A stretch of 64,000 nt of DNA from Motilimonas eburnea (lineage in GTDB: Bacteria; Pseudomonadota; Gammaproteobacteria; Enterobacterales; CBDFNC01). Made by a program: the position numbers and the translations under genes. Below are positions 25,300 through 34,194 of this stretch, piece after piece (position 1 is the stretch's first letter; every line of letters begins with the position of its first letter). The notes beneath the pieces were generated by a model. That model saw only the letters and a list, made by a program, of their open reading frames with translations. It ran no database searches and was not told the origin of the DNA. The stretch lies in assembly GCF_021295345.1 (NCBI RefSeq), contig NZ_JAIMJB010000003.1, positions 62,001 to 126,000 of the forward strand. Reading direction: 5' to 3'.

Positions 25300-26637
25300 A
25301 TGTCTGCTATGCAAAAAGGTTGTTATTGGGCATTTCTACTCTTTGTCTTTTATCTTCCTTTCCCCCTAGGTGGAAACAGGCCTTGGCTTTGGTCTATTAA
25401 TGAAATCTGGTTAAGTGGCCTTATCCTAGCCACGCTGTTTTGTTTTTCATTCAGTCAGTGGCGAGATGCCATATTGCGAGTTAAATGGCTATTTACTCCA
25501 CTGCTACTGTTTACACTATGGACTGCCCTGCAGTATTTTGCCGTCGGCCTGACTGATCTAAGCTGGGTTGCCAGTGTCGATCCTGCCCAAACATGGATCC
25601 AACTGCTAAAAACCCTCAGCTATCTCTGGTTAGTGATGTTGGCAGGCTTGTTTATCACCACCCATAAACAGTTAACCCAATTAGCCTACGTCATGATCCT
25701 CAGTGGTGTTTTACAAGGCTTTTACGGCGCGTTTCTGGTACTCGCACAAATCGACCCCACTCCGGTTTTTTCTTTGCCGCTCAACAGTCGTGCCGCGGGC
25801 TCATTTGTTTACCACAACCATCTCGCTAATTTCCTTATGCTCACCCTTTGTCTTGGTTTTGGTTTACTGGTATCGCAATTACAGCATGGTCAGCATCAAA
25901 ATTTGAAACAAGCCATGGCACAATTTTTCGCCACCTTCTTAACCACTAAGGCCTTGATACGTATGGCACTCATCATTATGGTGATCGCCTTAGTGCTGAC
26001 TCGCTCTCGCATGGGCAACACCGCATTTTTTAGCGCCCTGACTCTAGGCTCACTGCTCTTGCTCGTGGTTTACAAAAACAAGCCGAAAAGCTTGTACATC
26101 CTCGTCGGCAGTATATTTGTTATTGATACCGTGATTGTGAGTACCTGGTTTGGCCTAGACAAGGTAAAAGAACGCTTGGTTGCCACCAACCTGGATGCAG
26201 AAACCCGGGATAATGTGGTGCGATTTGCGTTAAACGCCATAGAGCAACGACCTATGTCAGGCTATGGTGCGGGTAGCTTTTATTCTGAGTTCCAGCGCTT
26301 CAATGAGCACGGGATTTACCTTTTTTATGATCACGCCCACAACGAGTATATTCAATTCTTATTCGAGTCAGGTCTGATTGGCACCACTTTGTTAGGGCTG
26401 GCGATTGTCATTGCGCTCATGGTGAGCACACAGCAATTTATCAAACGCGAAGATCCCTTAGTTAAAGGGATTGCGCTAGCTTGTGTCATGACCATTGTCG
26501 GCATGCTGATCCACATTTCAGTGGACTTCCCGCTTCAAGCGCCTGCGACGACTTGCTACTTCTTACTTATCTTATCTATCGCTCTGGTACTTCCATCAAT
26601 TCACCAACGAAAAAGAAAAAAGCGCTCGGTAGATTAA
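25300..26637 (+). CDS. O-antigen ligase / Wzy-type polymerase family membrane protein
   Basis: 445 residues with about 11 transmembrane helices and the Wzy_C/WaaL signature. A large periplasmic loop carries SRMGNTAFF before it and 'DHAHNEYIQFLFESGLIG' inside it (about residues 345-365), where the His and Glu/Arg residues act in glycan transfer. In exopolysaccharide clusters such proteins usually polymerise repeat units on the lipid carrier; a ligase role for O-antigen cannot be excluded. It is the only polymerase candidate in the locus. No flippase gene was found nearby. Confidence 0.85.
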   Translation: MSAMQKGCYWAFLLFVFYLPFPLGGNRPWLWSINEIWLSGLILATLFCFSFSQWRDAILRVKWLFTPLLLFTLWTALQYFAVGLTDLSWVASVDPAQTWIQLLKTLSYLWLVMLAGLFITTHKQLTQLAYVMILSGVLQGFYGAFLVLAQIDPTPVFSLPLNSRAAGSFVYHNHLANFLMLTLCLGFGLLVSQLQHGQHQNLKQAMAQFFATFLTTKALIRMALIIMVIALVLTRSRMGNTAFFSALTLGSLLLLVVYKNKPKSLYILVGSIFVIDTVIVSTWFGLDKVKERLVATNLDAETRDNVVRFALNAIEQRPMSGYGAGSFYSEFQRFNEHGIYLFYDHAHNEYIQFLFESGLIGTTLLGLAIVIALMVSTQQFIKREDPLVKGIALACVMTIVGMLIHISVDFPLQAPATTCYFLLILSIALVLPSIHQRKRKKRSVD

Positions 26638-26853
26638 ACCAAACCCGATAATTTGCGATTAATCACAACAACTTAAAAAAATGAAGTTTAGTTGATAATT
26701 GCCACCACAGCTGAGCATTTAATTCTATACTTAGTACTGTTGGTAGTAATCGTTAGTTGAAAACCGACTCAGTTAACGAGTCTCTAAGCTTGTGCTTTAT
26801 AGACCGGAAAATAATGTTAGTATTTCGCTCTCGCTATTTAATAAACCACTGAT

Positions 26854-27306
26854 ATGCCGAATAACGCGATAGACTTACTAAAACGAGCCGAACAGATTTG
26901 CCAGCAACGAGCGGTTAGATTTACACCAATACGGCAGAAAGTGTTCCGTATTATGGCTGAACAAAATGGTTCAATCAGCGCTTATGACTTGCTTGATAGG
27001 CTGCGTGAGACAGAGAAAGGGGCAAAACCGCCAACCATCTATCGCGCGTTAGATTTTTTACTTGAGCAAGGCTTTATCCATAAGATTGAATCGATAAATG
27101 CTTATATTTTATGCCCACATTTTGGTACGCAACACCCAATGCAGTTGTTAATTTGCGACCAGTGTGGAATTGTCATAGAGCTACATGATGAAACCATAGA
27201 TGACGCTTTTGCAGCGCAAGCGCAAAACCATGGCTTTAGTATTAGCAATACGACCCTAGAAGCCCATGGCATTTGCCAGCAATGTAAACCAAAAGCGACG
27301 GCTTAA
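26854..27306 (+). CDS. zur: Zinc uptake regulator Zur (Fur family)
   Basis: 150 residues of the Fur superfamily. A winged helix ('RFTPIRQKVFRIMAEQ', 'PPTIYRALDFLLEQGFIHKIE') is followed by a dimer domain with structural-zinc cysteines CDQC (about 107-110) and CQQC (143-146). The 'KPPTIYRALDFLLEQG' segment and the spacing fit Zur rather than Fur (which has VYRVLNQFDDAGIV). It represses zinc uptake genes when loaded with zinc. The product ends 20 bases before cheX, so the two may be co-transcribed. Upstream, GAAAATAATGTTAGTATTTC is a poor dyad that might be a Zur box. Confidence 0.88.
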   Translation: MPNNAIDLLKRAEQICQQRAVRFTPIRQKVFRIMAEQNGSISAYDLLDRLRETEKGAKPPTIYRALDFLLEQGFIHKIESINAYILCPHFGTQHPMQLLICDQCGIVIELHDETIDDAFAAQAQNHGFSISNTTLEAHGICQQCKPKATA

Positions 27307-27325
27307 CTCATAAAAGAACCCGTAT

Positions 27326-27787
27326 ATGAATGTAGAATTTGTAAACCCTTTTCTTAGCTCTTTAATGAATGTGCTGCAAACCATGGCGCAATTAGAGTTA
27401 AAGCCAGGAAAACCTAAACTAAAACAAGACAATATTGCTCGAGGAGATGTTTCGGGTTTAATTGGTATGGTGAGCTCGGAAGCAAAAGGCTCTTTCTCTA
27501 TTAGCTTTGAAGAATCACTCGCCTTGGAAATAATGAAGCGTATGCTCGGCGAAGCCCCGGCCACGATAGATAATGAAGTATCTGATATGGTTGGAGAAAT
27601 TACTAACATGGTAACAGGTGGAGCCAAACGCCTGCTTGCCGAAAAAGGCTATGACTTTAACATGGCTACCCCCGTCGTAGTATCAGGTAAAGCCCATACT
27701 ATTTCCCATAAATCAGAAGGTAAAAAGGTATTAATGCCATTTACCACAGATTTCGGCAATGCCACGCTGGAGATTTGTTTCGACTAA
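27326..27787 (+). CDS. cheX: CheX-like chemotaxis phosphatase
   Basis: 153 residues of the CheC/CheX fold. 'EVSDMVGEITNMVTGGAK' carries the E-xx-N pair that dephosphorylates CheY-P; 'GLIGMVSSEAKGSFSISFEE' is the preceding beta sheet. Single-motif proteins of this length are CheX. In Shewanella/Vibrio relatives such orphan CheX proteins act as extra phosphatases on response regulators. It follows zur by 20 bases and ends at a bidirectional terminator shared with the peroxiredoxin gene. Confidence 0.85.
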   Translation: MNVEFVNPFLSSLMNVLQTMAQLELKPGKPKLKQDNIARGDVSGLIGMVSSEAKGSFSISFEESLALEIMKRMLGEAPATIDNEVSDMVGEITNMVTGGAKRLLAEKGYDFNMATPVVVSGKAHTISHKSEGKKVLMPFTTDFGNATLEICFD

Positions 27788-27846
27788 CCCATTGGTCAAA
27801 TATCAGCCCCGTATTCGTTAATCAACATTTCATATCTAACGAGATC

Positions 27847-27874
27847 AAAAAAGCCGCACAGTATGCGGCTTTTA
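27847..27874. terminator. Bidirectional intrinsic terminator
   Basis: GCCGCA (27853-27858) and TGCGGC (27864-27869) flanked by an A-run on the left and four T on the right; it serves cheX and the convergent peroxiredoxin gene. Confidence 0.85.
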
Positions 27875-27896
27875 AGGTTCAGACTAAAACGTCTGA

Positions 27897-28499
27897 TTAT
27901 AGGTCGTCAGTGTGCTCAGATAGGTACTTAGCCACACCTTCTGGTGATGCCGTCATACCTTCTTTACCTTCTTGCCATTGTGCAGGACAAACTTCACCGT
28001 GCTTCTCATGGAAGTTTAGCGCGTCAACCATACGTAGCATTTCGTCAATGTTACGGCCTAGTGGTAGGTCGTTAACAACTTGGTGACGAACAACGCCGTT
28101 AGCATCGATTAGGAAAGAGCCACGGAAAGCAACACCGGCTTCTGGATGCTCAACGTCGTACGCTTTACAAATTTCATGTTTAACGTCAGCAACAAGTGGG
28201 TATTTAACAGCACCGATACCGCCATCAGCAACTGCAGTGTTACGCCATGCGTTGTGAGAGAATTGTGAATCGATAGAAACACCGATAACCTCAACACCTT
28301 TATCTTGGAAGTCTTGGAAACGCTTGTCGAAGGCGATCAGCTCAGATGGACATACAAATGTGAAATCTAGTGGGTAGAAGAAAACTACCGCAGCTTTACC
28401 TTTAGTGAACTCTTTAAAGTTAAAGTTATCTACAATTTCACCGTTACCGAGTACCGCTGCAGCTGTGAAGTCAGGTGCTTCTCTTCCTACTAATACCAT
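27897..28499 (-). CDS. Typical 2-Cys peroxiredoxin (AhpC/TSA family)
   Basis: 200 residues. The peroxidatic Cys50 sits in DFTFVCPSEL and the resolving Cys171 in EVCPAQW, with the C-terminal YF-like tail region absent. It reduces hydrogen peroxide and organic hydroperoxides using thioredoxin or a partner reductase; no ahpF is adjacent. Length and motifs fit the Prx1/AhpC subfamily. The codon choice is strongly biased (CGT, GTT, AAC), as expected for a highly expressed gene. A 31-bp palindrome lies 83 bases upstream of the start and may be its operator. Confidence 0.93.
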   Translation of the reverse strand: MVLVGREAPDFTAAAVLGNGEIVDNFNFKEFTKGKAAVVFFYPLDFTFVCPSELIAFDKRFQDFQDKGVEVIGVSIDSQFSHNAWRNTAVADGGIGAVKYPLVADVKHEICKAYDVEHPEAGVAFRGSFLIDANGVVRHQVVNDLPLGRNIDEMLRMVDALNFHEKHGEVCPAQWQEGKEGMTASPEGVAKYLSEHTDDL

Positions 28500-28581
28500 T
28501 TTCTATTTCCTCATTTAAAGGTTTTGATTATCAACAAAATACGGGATAAATAATGGCTCAAGTTTGTGAAATTTGCGAATC

Positions 28582-28612
28582 GTTTTTAGCAATTAAATTA
28601 ATTGCTAAAAAC
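28582..28612. promoter_or_regulatory. Perfect 31-bp palindrome upstream of the peroxiredoxin gene
   Basis: GTTTTTAGCAATTAA (28582-28596) is mirrored exactly by TTAATTGCTAAAAAC (28598-28612) around one central base. It lies between the alr stop and the peroxiredoxin start in the leftward direction. It is AT-rich with no flanking T-run, so an operator is more likely than a terminator; the regulator is unknown. Confidence 0.6.
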
Positions 28613-28669
28613 TATCAATAAACAAGAAAAAAGAGCCACCCACTATTAATACTAAATCCGTCGTGGCTG

Positions 28670-29758
28670 TCAATCAAAATCAGGAGGTGAAATGTAACTT
28701 AACGGCACTCTTGAGGTTAACTTAGTCACTAACTCATAAGCAATGGTACCGATTGCACGCGCAACCTGCTCTACAGGCAGCTCTGCTCCCCAAAGGGTTA
28801 CTTCATCTCCTACTTGGTCCTTTGCTGCTGGACCCAAGTCTACTGTCATCATATCCATCGACACCCGGCCGACCACAGGTACAACACGGCCATTGATGTA
28901 GACAGGTGTGCCCGCAGGGGCATTGCGAGGGTAACCATCACCATATCCAATAGCCACCACGCCAAGTTTGGTATCGCGCTCTGAACGCCAAACACCACCA
29001 TAACCAACAGGCTCACCGGCGCTATGGGTTCGCACCGCAATTAAACTTGAAGTTAACGTCATCACTGGCTGCAGTCCATAATCGCTGGCATCCCCTTGTT
29101 CAAAGGGCGATACGCCATAGAGTGCGATACCCGGTCGAATCAGATCACCATGGGCTTGTGGCCACGCCATCACAGCCGCAGAATTAGCCATCGATTTAAA
29201 GCCACAAACACCTTGCGTTAATTGCTCAAACAATACAATTTGACTCTCTGTTTCGGGTCGCTGTGGCTCATCTGCACAACTAAAGTGAGTCATCACATTG
29301 ACAGGCTGCGCGACCTGAGGACAAGCCTGTAAACGTGCCATGCTTTGGGAGAACGCTTGTGGATGAACACCTAAACGGTGCATACCCGTATCAATTTTTA
29401 ACCACACCTTCACAGGGTTATCTAAGTCGGCTTGCTCAAGGGAATTGAGCTGTTCAACATTGTGAACAGCGGTTTGAATATTGTTAGCAGCTAAAATAGG
29501 CAAGTCACTGGCGTTAAAAAAACCTTCAAGTAAAACAATAGGCTTCACTATCCCGCCCGAGCGAAGCGACAGCGCCTCTTCTATTCGAGCAACGCCAAAC
29601 GCATCGGCATCAATGGCATGAGCGATGGGCACCAATCCGTGACCATAAGCATTGGCTTTAACCACAGCCAACACCTTGGCATTGGGTGCCATTTGTCTTA
29701 GCTGAGTTAAATTATTTCGCAATGCATTTAAGTTAATAAGGGCCGTAGCCGCTTTCAT
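28670..29758 (-). CDS. alr: Alanine racemase
   Basis: 362 residues. The PLP lysine is Lys34 in [10 protein letters not shown], and the second catalytic base, a Tyr, is in [11 protein letters not shown] at about residue 258. '[13 protein letters not shown]' and the substrate-loop Arg are also present. It converts L-alanine to D-alanine for peptidoglycan. The gene follows dnaB with 42 bases between, the usual dnaB-alr order of gammaproteobacteria. Length is typical. Confidence 0.95.
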   Translation of the reverse strand: MKAATALINLNALRNNLTQLRQMAPNAKVLAVVKANAYGHGLVPIAHAIDADAFGVARIEEALSLRSGGIVKPIVLLEGFFNASDLPILAANNIQTAVHNVEQLNSLEQADLDNPVKVWLKIDTGMHRLGVHPQAFSQSMARLQACPQVAQPVNVMTHFSCADEPQRPETESQIVLFEQLTQGVCGFKSMANSAAVMAWPQAHGDLIRPGIALYGVSPFEQGDASDYGLQPVMTLTSSLIAVRTHSAGEPVGYGGVWRSERDTKLGVVAIGYGDGYPRNAPAGTPVYINGRVVPVVGRVSMDMMTVDLGPAAKDQVGDEVTLWGAELPVEQVARAIGTIAYELVTKLTSRVPLSYISPPDFD

Positions 29759-29800
29759 TCGATATCCCTAAGGTCGTTAAAGCTAAAGTAAAAAGTTGAG

Positions 29801-31225
29801 TTAGTACTCATCATCAAATGCTGGGCCGGCATAATTATCAAAGCGAGAAAATTGCCCTTGAAACGTTAGCCTAACCTTACCAATCGGGCCGTTACGTTGC
29901 TTACCAATAATAATTTCAGCCACACCTTTTTCCGCGCTATCTTCGTTATACACTTCATCGCGGTAAATAAACATAATTAAGTCAGCATCTTGTTCGATAG
30001 AGCCCGATTCACGTAAATCCGAGTTAATGGGGCGCTTATCGGCACGTTGCTCCAAGCTACGGTTTAGCTGAGACAAAGCAATCACAGGGCATTTCAACTC
30101 TTTAGCGAGCGCTTTAAGGGACTTAGAGATTTCCGCAATCTCTAAAGTACGGTTGTCACTTAATGATGGTACTCGCATCAATTGCAAGTAATCCACCATG
30201 ATCATCGATACCCCGCCATGATCTTTGGCTATCCGACGTGCCCGAGAGCGCACTTCGGTTGGGGTCAAGCCAGAGCTGTCATCCACATACATTTTGCACT
30301 TTTCTAACAACAATCCCATGGTTGAAGATAAGCGCGCCCAGTCATCATCATTTAATTGACCCGTACGAATGCTGCCTTGGTTGATGCGCCCTAACGAGGC
30401 CAACATACGCATCATGATTTGTTCTGAGGGCATCTCTAACGAAAAGATAATGGCGGGTTTATCTTGCGTCATGGCCGCATGCTCGGCCAGGTTCATGGCG
30501 AAGGTGGTTTTACCCATAGAAGGACGTGCGGCGACGATGATCAAATCCGATGGCTGAAAACCTGCGGTCATTTTATCTAAGTCAGCATATCCGCTTGATA
30601 CTCCCGTGACACCGTCTTGCGGGTTTTTAAACAGATCTTCGATTTTATCAACGGTCTTTTCTAGAATGCTGGTGATACCTTGCGGGCCCTCGCTTTCATT
30701 GGCACGAGACTCTGCAATTTTAAATACCTTACTTTCAGCGAAATCGAGTAACTCATCACTGCCACGCCCTTCAGGATCGTAACCAGCTTCTGCTATTTCA
30801 TTAGCAACCCCGATTAACTCACGCACGACCGCCCGCTCGCGAACGATATTAGCGTAAGCGGCAATGTTGGCAGCACTGGGGGTATTCTTTGCAATCTCGG
30901 CTAAGTAAGCAAAACCGCCCACATCTTCTAGTTTCTGATCGCGCTCCAATAGTTCAGAAACGGTGATTAAATCAATCGGATCACCCGCATTCGCTAGGCT
31001 TTCCATCACTTGAAAAATTAACCTATGGGGGCGCGAGTAAAAATCCTTATCAACAACCGCTTCAGCAACGCGATCCCACGCTTGGTTGTCTAACATAACG
31101 CCACCAAGCACAGATTGTTCGGCTTCAAATGAGTGAGGAGGCACTTTTAACGAACTGACCGCATCTTGGTCTTTAAAGTCCTTAGCAAATTTTTTCTTAT
31201 CAAACGGGGGGCGTGATTGTGACAT
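29801..31225 (-). CDS. dnaB: Replicative DNA helicase DnaB
   Basis: 474 residues from ATG 31225 (MSQSRPPFDKKK); an in-frame upstream ATG at 31288 would add 21 unusual residues. The N-terminal domain has 'VPPHSFEAEQSVLGGVMLDNQAWD'; the RecA-like C-terminal motor has Walker A AARPSMGKTTFAMN, Walker B MIMVDYLQLM and the arginine finger region 'LSQLNRSLEQRADKRP'. It unwinds DNA at the replication fork as a hexamer. Together with alr it forms a conserved pair. No intein is present. Confidence 0.95.
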   Translation of the reverse strand: MSQSRPPFDKKKFAKDFKDQDAVSSLKVPPHSFEAEQSVLGGVMLDNQAWDRVAEAVVDKDFYSRPHRLIFQVMESLANAGDPIDLITVSELLERDQKLEDVGGFAYLAEIAKNTPSAANIAAYANIVRERAVVRELIGVANEIAEAGYDPEGRGSDELLDFAESKVFKIAESRANESEGPQGITSILEKTVDKIEDLFKNPQDGVTGVSSGYADLDKMTAGFQPSDLIIVAARPSMGKTTFAMNLAEHAAMTQDKPAIIFSLEMPSEQIMMRMLASLGRINQGSIRTGQLNDDDWARLSSTMGLLLEKCKMYVDDSSGLTPTEVRSRARRIAKDHGGVSMIMVDYLQLMRVPSLSDNRTLEIAEISKSLKALAKELKCPVIALSQLNRSLEQRADKRPINSDLRESGSIEQDADLIMFIYRDEVYNEDSAEKGVAEIIIGKQRNGPIGKVRLTFQGQFSRFDNYAGPAFDDEY

Positions 31226-31383
31226 ATTTCGACCGAGCCTAAATTGTGGAAGGTTATTATCCAAAAAAAGCACCGACATTAAAAGCAATAGCCAATAATC
31301 TGTTCTAGCTTGTGGCTTATCTCAACCTCACCTTACACCATCAGTGAGTAAGCAAAACTTATTTTAGCCCCCCAGTGTAATTT

Positions 31384-31412
31384 AACCTAAATATAGCTGT
31401 TCAGTTTAGGTT
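31384..31412. promoter_or_regulatory. Inverted repeat upstream of LysR gene
   Basis: AACCTAAA (31384-31391) and TTTAGGTT (31405-31412) are exact inverted repeats 13 bases apart, in the 285-base region between divergent dnaB and the lysR-type gene. It could be an operator for the LysR regulator or part of the dnaB promoter; unproven. Confidence 0.35.
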
Positions 31413-31512
31413 CAGCTTACACCCGTTAAAATTCAATGATTCAGGCAAGGATTCGCCACTTAATGGTGTGACGGAGTACAGATCGCATCTCCGATAATGA
31501 ATGAGGCCTGCC

Positions 31513-32406
31513 ATGCAGCTACAACTACGTAATCTAGATTTAAACCTATTAACGCTCTTTGTTGCTGTAATGGAGCAACAAAATGTCTCTAAAGCGGCCA
31601 AAATCCTTAATATGTCGCAGCCTGCGATGAGCTTAGGGCTCAACCGTTTACGCAAAAAATTCAATGATGATTTGTTTTACCGTAGTGGCGGCATCATGCA
31701 ACCCACAGCGTTAGCAAAAAGCCTCTACCAACCTATTAATGAAGCCCTTAAAACCATAGGCCAAGCATTGCCTCAAGATGACTTAGCCATGAGTCAGATA
31801 GTATTAAAATTTAACTTGGCCATGCCAACAGCGCTAGAGCCTTTTTTACTCACAAATTTACTTTCGCAGTTGAGCCAATCGTCGCCTAATGTCAGGATCA
31901 ATAGCCAACAAGCGGTAGACATAGACGCATTAAAATATAATAGATTAGACTTTATTTTAGAAACGCAACCTTACCAAGGTGAAGACCTAAACTGTGAGAA
32001 GATTTGTTCAGAGCCCCTGATCTTAGCTTACAGCTGCGCCCACCCTCGCATTAGTCATGGAGTGGATTTAGACACCTTACTCAATGAAGACTTTGCTGTG
32101 GTTGAACCACAACGCTGTCTGACGAATAAAGACAAGGTCAAGGTCAACTACAAACTGAGCTCATATCAAGCTGCGCTGTCTTTAGCAGCACAAACTCAAG
32201 TGTTAACCCTAGTACCTAAATCAAGCCTAGATAACAGCGATGCTAAGCGCCTCTTAAACTGGCAACCAAGCCCATTCACTAAGAAGCAGCTGGATATTTA
32301 TTTAACTTGGCTGGCACAGCGAGAACAAGATAAAAGCCATCAATGGCTGAAAGAGTGTATCTGCGATAGCTTGAACCCAAGCAAATTAAGCGCGATCTCA
32401 GCTTAA
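31513..32406 (+). CDS. LysR-type transcriptional regulator
   Basis: 297 residues from ATG 31513 (GAGG 6 bases before); ATG 31501 is possible. The N-terminal winged helix 'LRNLDLNLLTLFVAVMEQQNVSKAAKILNMSQPAMSLGLNRLRKKF' spans residues 1-50 and is of the NodD/LeuO-like type. The effector domain follows from about 90 and is divergent, with no ligand clue. Neighbours (dnaB, a RimJ-like acetyltransferase) do not suggest a target. The gene is divergent to dnaB. Confidence 0.88.
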   Translation: MQLQLRNLDLNLLTLFVAVMEQQNVSKAAKILNMSQPAMSLGLNRLRKKFNDDLFYRSGGIMQPTALAKSLYQPINEALKTIGQALPQDDLAMSQIVLKFNLAMPTALEPFLLTNLLSQLSQSSPNVRINSQQAVDIDALKYNRLDFILETQPYQGEDLNCEKICSEPLILAYSCAHPRISHGVDLDTLLNEDFAVVEPQRCLTNKDKVKVNYKLSSYQAALSLAAQTQVLTLVPKSSLDNSDAKRLLNWQPSPFTKKQLDIYLTWLAQREQDKSHQWLKECICDSLNPSKLSAISA

Positions 32407-32463
32407 GGAAATCTCAGTGCTATCGTGTTAACATGAGCGCCTTCATCAAGATGTAGCGGATCC

Positions 32464-33024
32464 ATGAACCAAGCACGAGTTATTCTAAGCGCAGCAGATT
32501 GCCTTATCACTCCCTTAGCAGTGAGTGATGCGCCTTTAATTGTCGATTATCAAAGGCGTAATAAATCCCATTTGGCTCCTTGGGAGCCAAGCCGCAGCCA
32601 GCAATACTACGAGCTCGCTACCTGGCAAGCCGTGTTGAAAAATAATCAACAACTATGGCAACAAGGTAGCGCTTTTCACTTTGCCGCACTCGATCAAACC
32701 AGCGCAAAAATGATAGCAAGCATTAACTTCACAGGTGTGATTAGAGGTGTGTTTCAAGCCTGCTATCTAGGTTACTCAATTGATCGGCGCTACCAAGGCC
32801 AAGGCAAGATGCAGCAGCTTTGCCAAGCCTGCATCGACTATATTTTTGAGCAGCAAAACCTTCACCGCATCATGGCCGCACACATGCTTCACAATGAGCG
32901 AAGTGAGCGTTTATTAACTCGTTTGGGCTTTGAATATGAAGGGCTAGCGAAGGATTACTTAAAAATCGCGGGGCAATGGCAAGATCATAAACTATACGCA
33001 TTACGTAATCTGCAGCACAGCTAA
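32464..33024 (+). CDS. RimJ-like GNAT N-acetyltransferase
   Basis: 186 residues of the RimJ/RimL subgroup. The starting TPLAVSDAPLIVDYQRRNKSHLAPWEP region matches RimJ, GYSIDRRYQGQGKM holds the acetyl-CoA pyrophosphate loop (R/Q-x-x-G-x-G/A), and 'HRIMAAHMLHNERSERLLTRLGF' is the C-terminal signature. RimJ acetylates the N-terminus of ribosomal protein S5, but related enzymes act on other proteins, so the substrate is inferred. It follows the LysR gene by 57 bases and may share its transcript. Confidence 0.8.
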   Translation: MNQARVILSAADCLITPLAVSDAPLIVDYQRRNKSHLAPWEPSRSQQYYELATWQAVLKNNQQLWQQGSAFHFAALDQTSAKMIASINFTGVIRGVFQACYLGYSIDRRYQGQGKMQQLCQACIDYIFEQQNLHRIMAAHMLHNERSERLLTRLGFEYEGLAKDYLKIAGQWQDHKLYALRNLQHS

Positions 33025-33121
33025 CAGGCCACAACACTCCTGCCTCCCAGCTACCTTGGAGATTGTACCGAAATCGGTTTAGTGCTAACTTGCCAAAATC
33101 AATGTGACACCGGAATCATCA

Positions 33122-33787
33122 ATGTCGAGTAAAAAATCCCTACCAGCTCCGCTTATTATTTTTGCTGGTTTTATATTATTACTGCTTTTCTGCGCCAGTT
33201 TACTGGGTGAAAATGCCCGTTCGGAGCAGGTCACCAAAGACTATTTTAACGCCATCGCCGAGCTCAAGTTTAGTCAAGTTAGCCATTACCTGAGCGAGCA
33301 AGGTGAACAAGGCAATCAAGATGTGGCCCATCTTTTTGCGCTCGAGGCGGCGCTACAGCAACATTTTAATCTGGCGATGGACCAAGCCTATTTAGTCGAG
33401 ACGAAACAACAAAGTTATTGGCTTCCTTACTTATTGCCCGCTGTTGTCAGTGTTGCGGTCAAATTTAGCCCTATCACAGAAGGTCAAGCTAAGCAGCAAA
33501 GTAGATATATAGATGGCATGGTCGAATTAGTCAGAGAGGAAAACCGCTGGCGCATTAAAGCTATCAAGCTACCCGAAGACATTCAATCTGACTATCTTCG
33601 CGCCAAGGCTCAAATCAATCAGCAAAAACACATTGAAATCCAAGATCAACAGATCAGATTAGCTGCGAACACCATAAATACTCAACAACTTGATCCGCTG
33701 ACCCAGAAACTCTGGCTGTTCCAACTAAACAACGCCATGACCGCCATCGCTAATGCTACTCCGGTCACGGAAAAAAGTGATAATTAA
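33122..33787 (+). CDS. Membrane-anchored hypothetical protein
   Basis: 221 residues from ATG 33122; ATG 33104 is an alternative. One N-terminal transmembrane helix (about residues 8-30, LIIFAGFILLLLFCASLLG) leaves the rest outside the cytoplasm. The soluble part begins with a region like the SnoaL/NTF2-type 'VTKDYFNAIAELKFSQVSHYLSEQG' and ends in Gln-rich helices. No family is recognised with confidence. Downstream is the 230-base ilv control region, so it is not part of that operon. Confidence 0.6.
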   Translation: MSSKKSLPAPLIIFAGFILLLLFCASLLGENARSEQVTKDYFNAIAELKFSQVSHYLSEQGEQGNQDVAHLFALEAALQQHFNLAMDQAYLVETKQQSYWLPYLLPAVVSVAVKFSPITEGQAKQQSRYIDGMVELVREENRWRIKAIKLPEDIQSDYLRAKAQINQQKHIEIQDQQIRLAANTINTQQLDPLTQKLWLFQLNNAMTAIANATPVTEKSDN

Positions 33788-34017
33788 CTAGGCCATAAAA
33801 AAACACAATAAAACTAATAAAACCAACAAGTGCAACCTAGTGTCTCTGATAAAACGAGAAGAAACGATATAAAGCTTCAAGTTAAGCCTGTTCAAAGGGC
33901 TGTAAAAAGTTGAAACCTCTAGCTAGATGGGTAATTTACCGCGTTTTAACCGAGTCGAAGTTTGCGCCTTGAGGCGTCATTTGCTAACTTGAGCTTCATA
34001 TAACAAGGAACAAAATC

Positions 34018-34107
34018 ATGAAACTGGCTATTGCTGCAAACCTAATCAAACAACTACAACACGTCGTCAGCGTCGTGGTTGTCGTCGTGGTTAGCTGTTT
34101 GCCGTAG
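34018..34107 (+). CDS. ilvBN operon leader peptide (ivbL-like)
   Basis: A 29-codon frame preceded by AAGGAA at a spacing of 7-8 bases. Its second half reads HVVSVVVVVVVSCLP: nine valine codons, seven consecutive. Directly downstream is a strong terminator and then ilvB. In E. coli the ilvBN operon is controlled by attenuation through a Val/Leu-rich peptide (IvbL); stalling of the ribosome at valine codons prevents the terminator. Here Val and a few Leu/Ile codons are the control residues. Support comes from composition, ribosome-binding site and position. Confidence 0.92.
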   Translation: MKLAIAANLIKQLQHVVSVVVVVVVSCLP

Positions 34108-34126
34108 CGGGTTTTACCGATTTAAA

Positions 34127-34159
34127 CCCCCTTCGGCGCAAGCCCAAGGGGGTTTTTTT
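34127..34159 (+). terminator. Attenuator terminator of ilvBN
   Basis: CCCCCTT (34127-34133) pairs with AAGGGGG (34146-34152), followed by seven T. It lies 20 bases after the leader peptide stop and 36 bases before ilvB, as expected for transcription attenuation. Confidence 0.93.
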
Positions 34160-34194
34160 ATGCCAAAAGAAATTGATAGCAAGAGAGGCAATAG

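Noticed and set aside
26806-26826. Zur box upstream of zur
   Set aside because: GAAAATAATGTTAGTATTTC is a poor dyad with only the outer bases matching; not strong enough to list.
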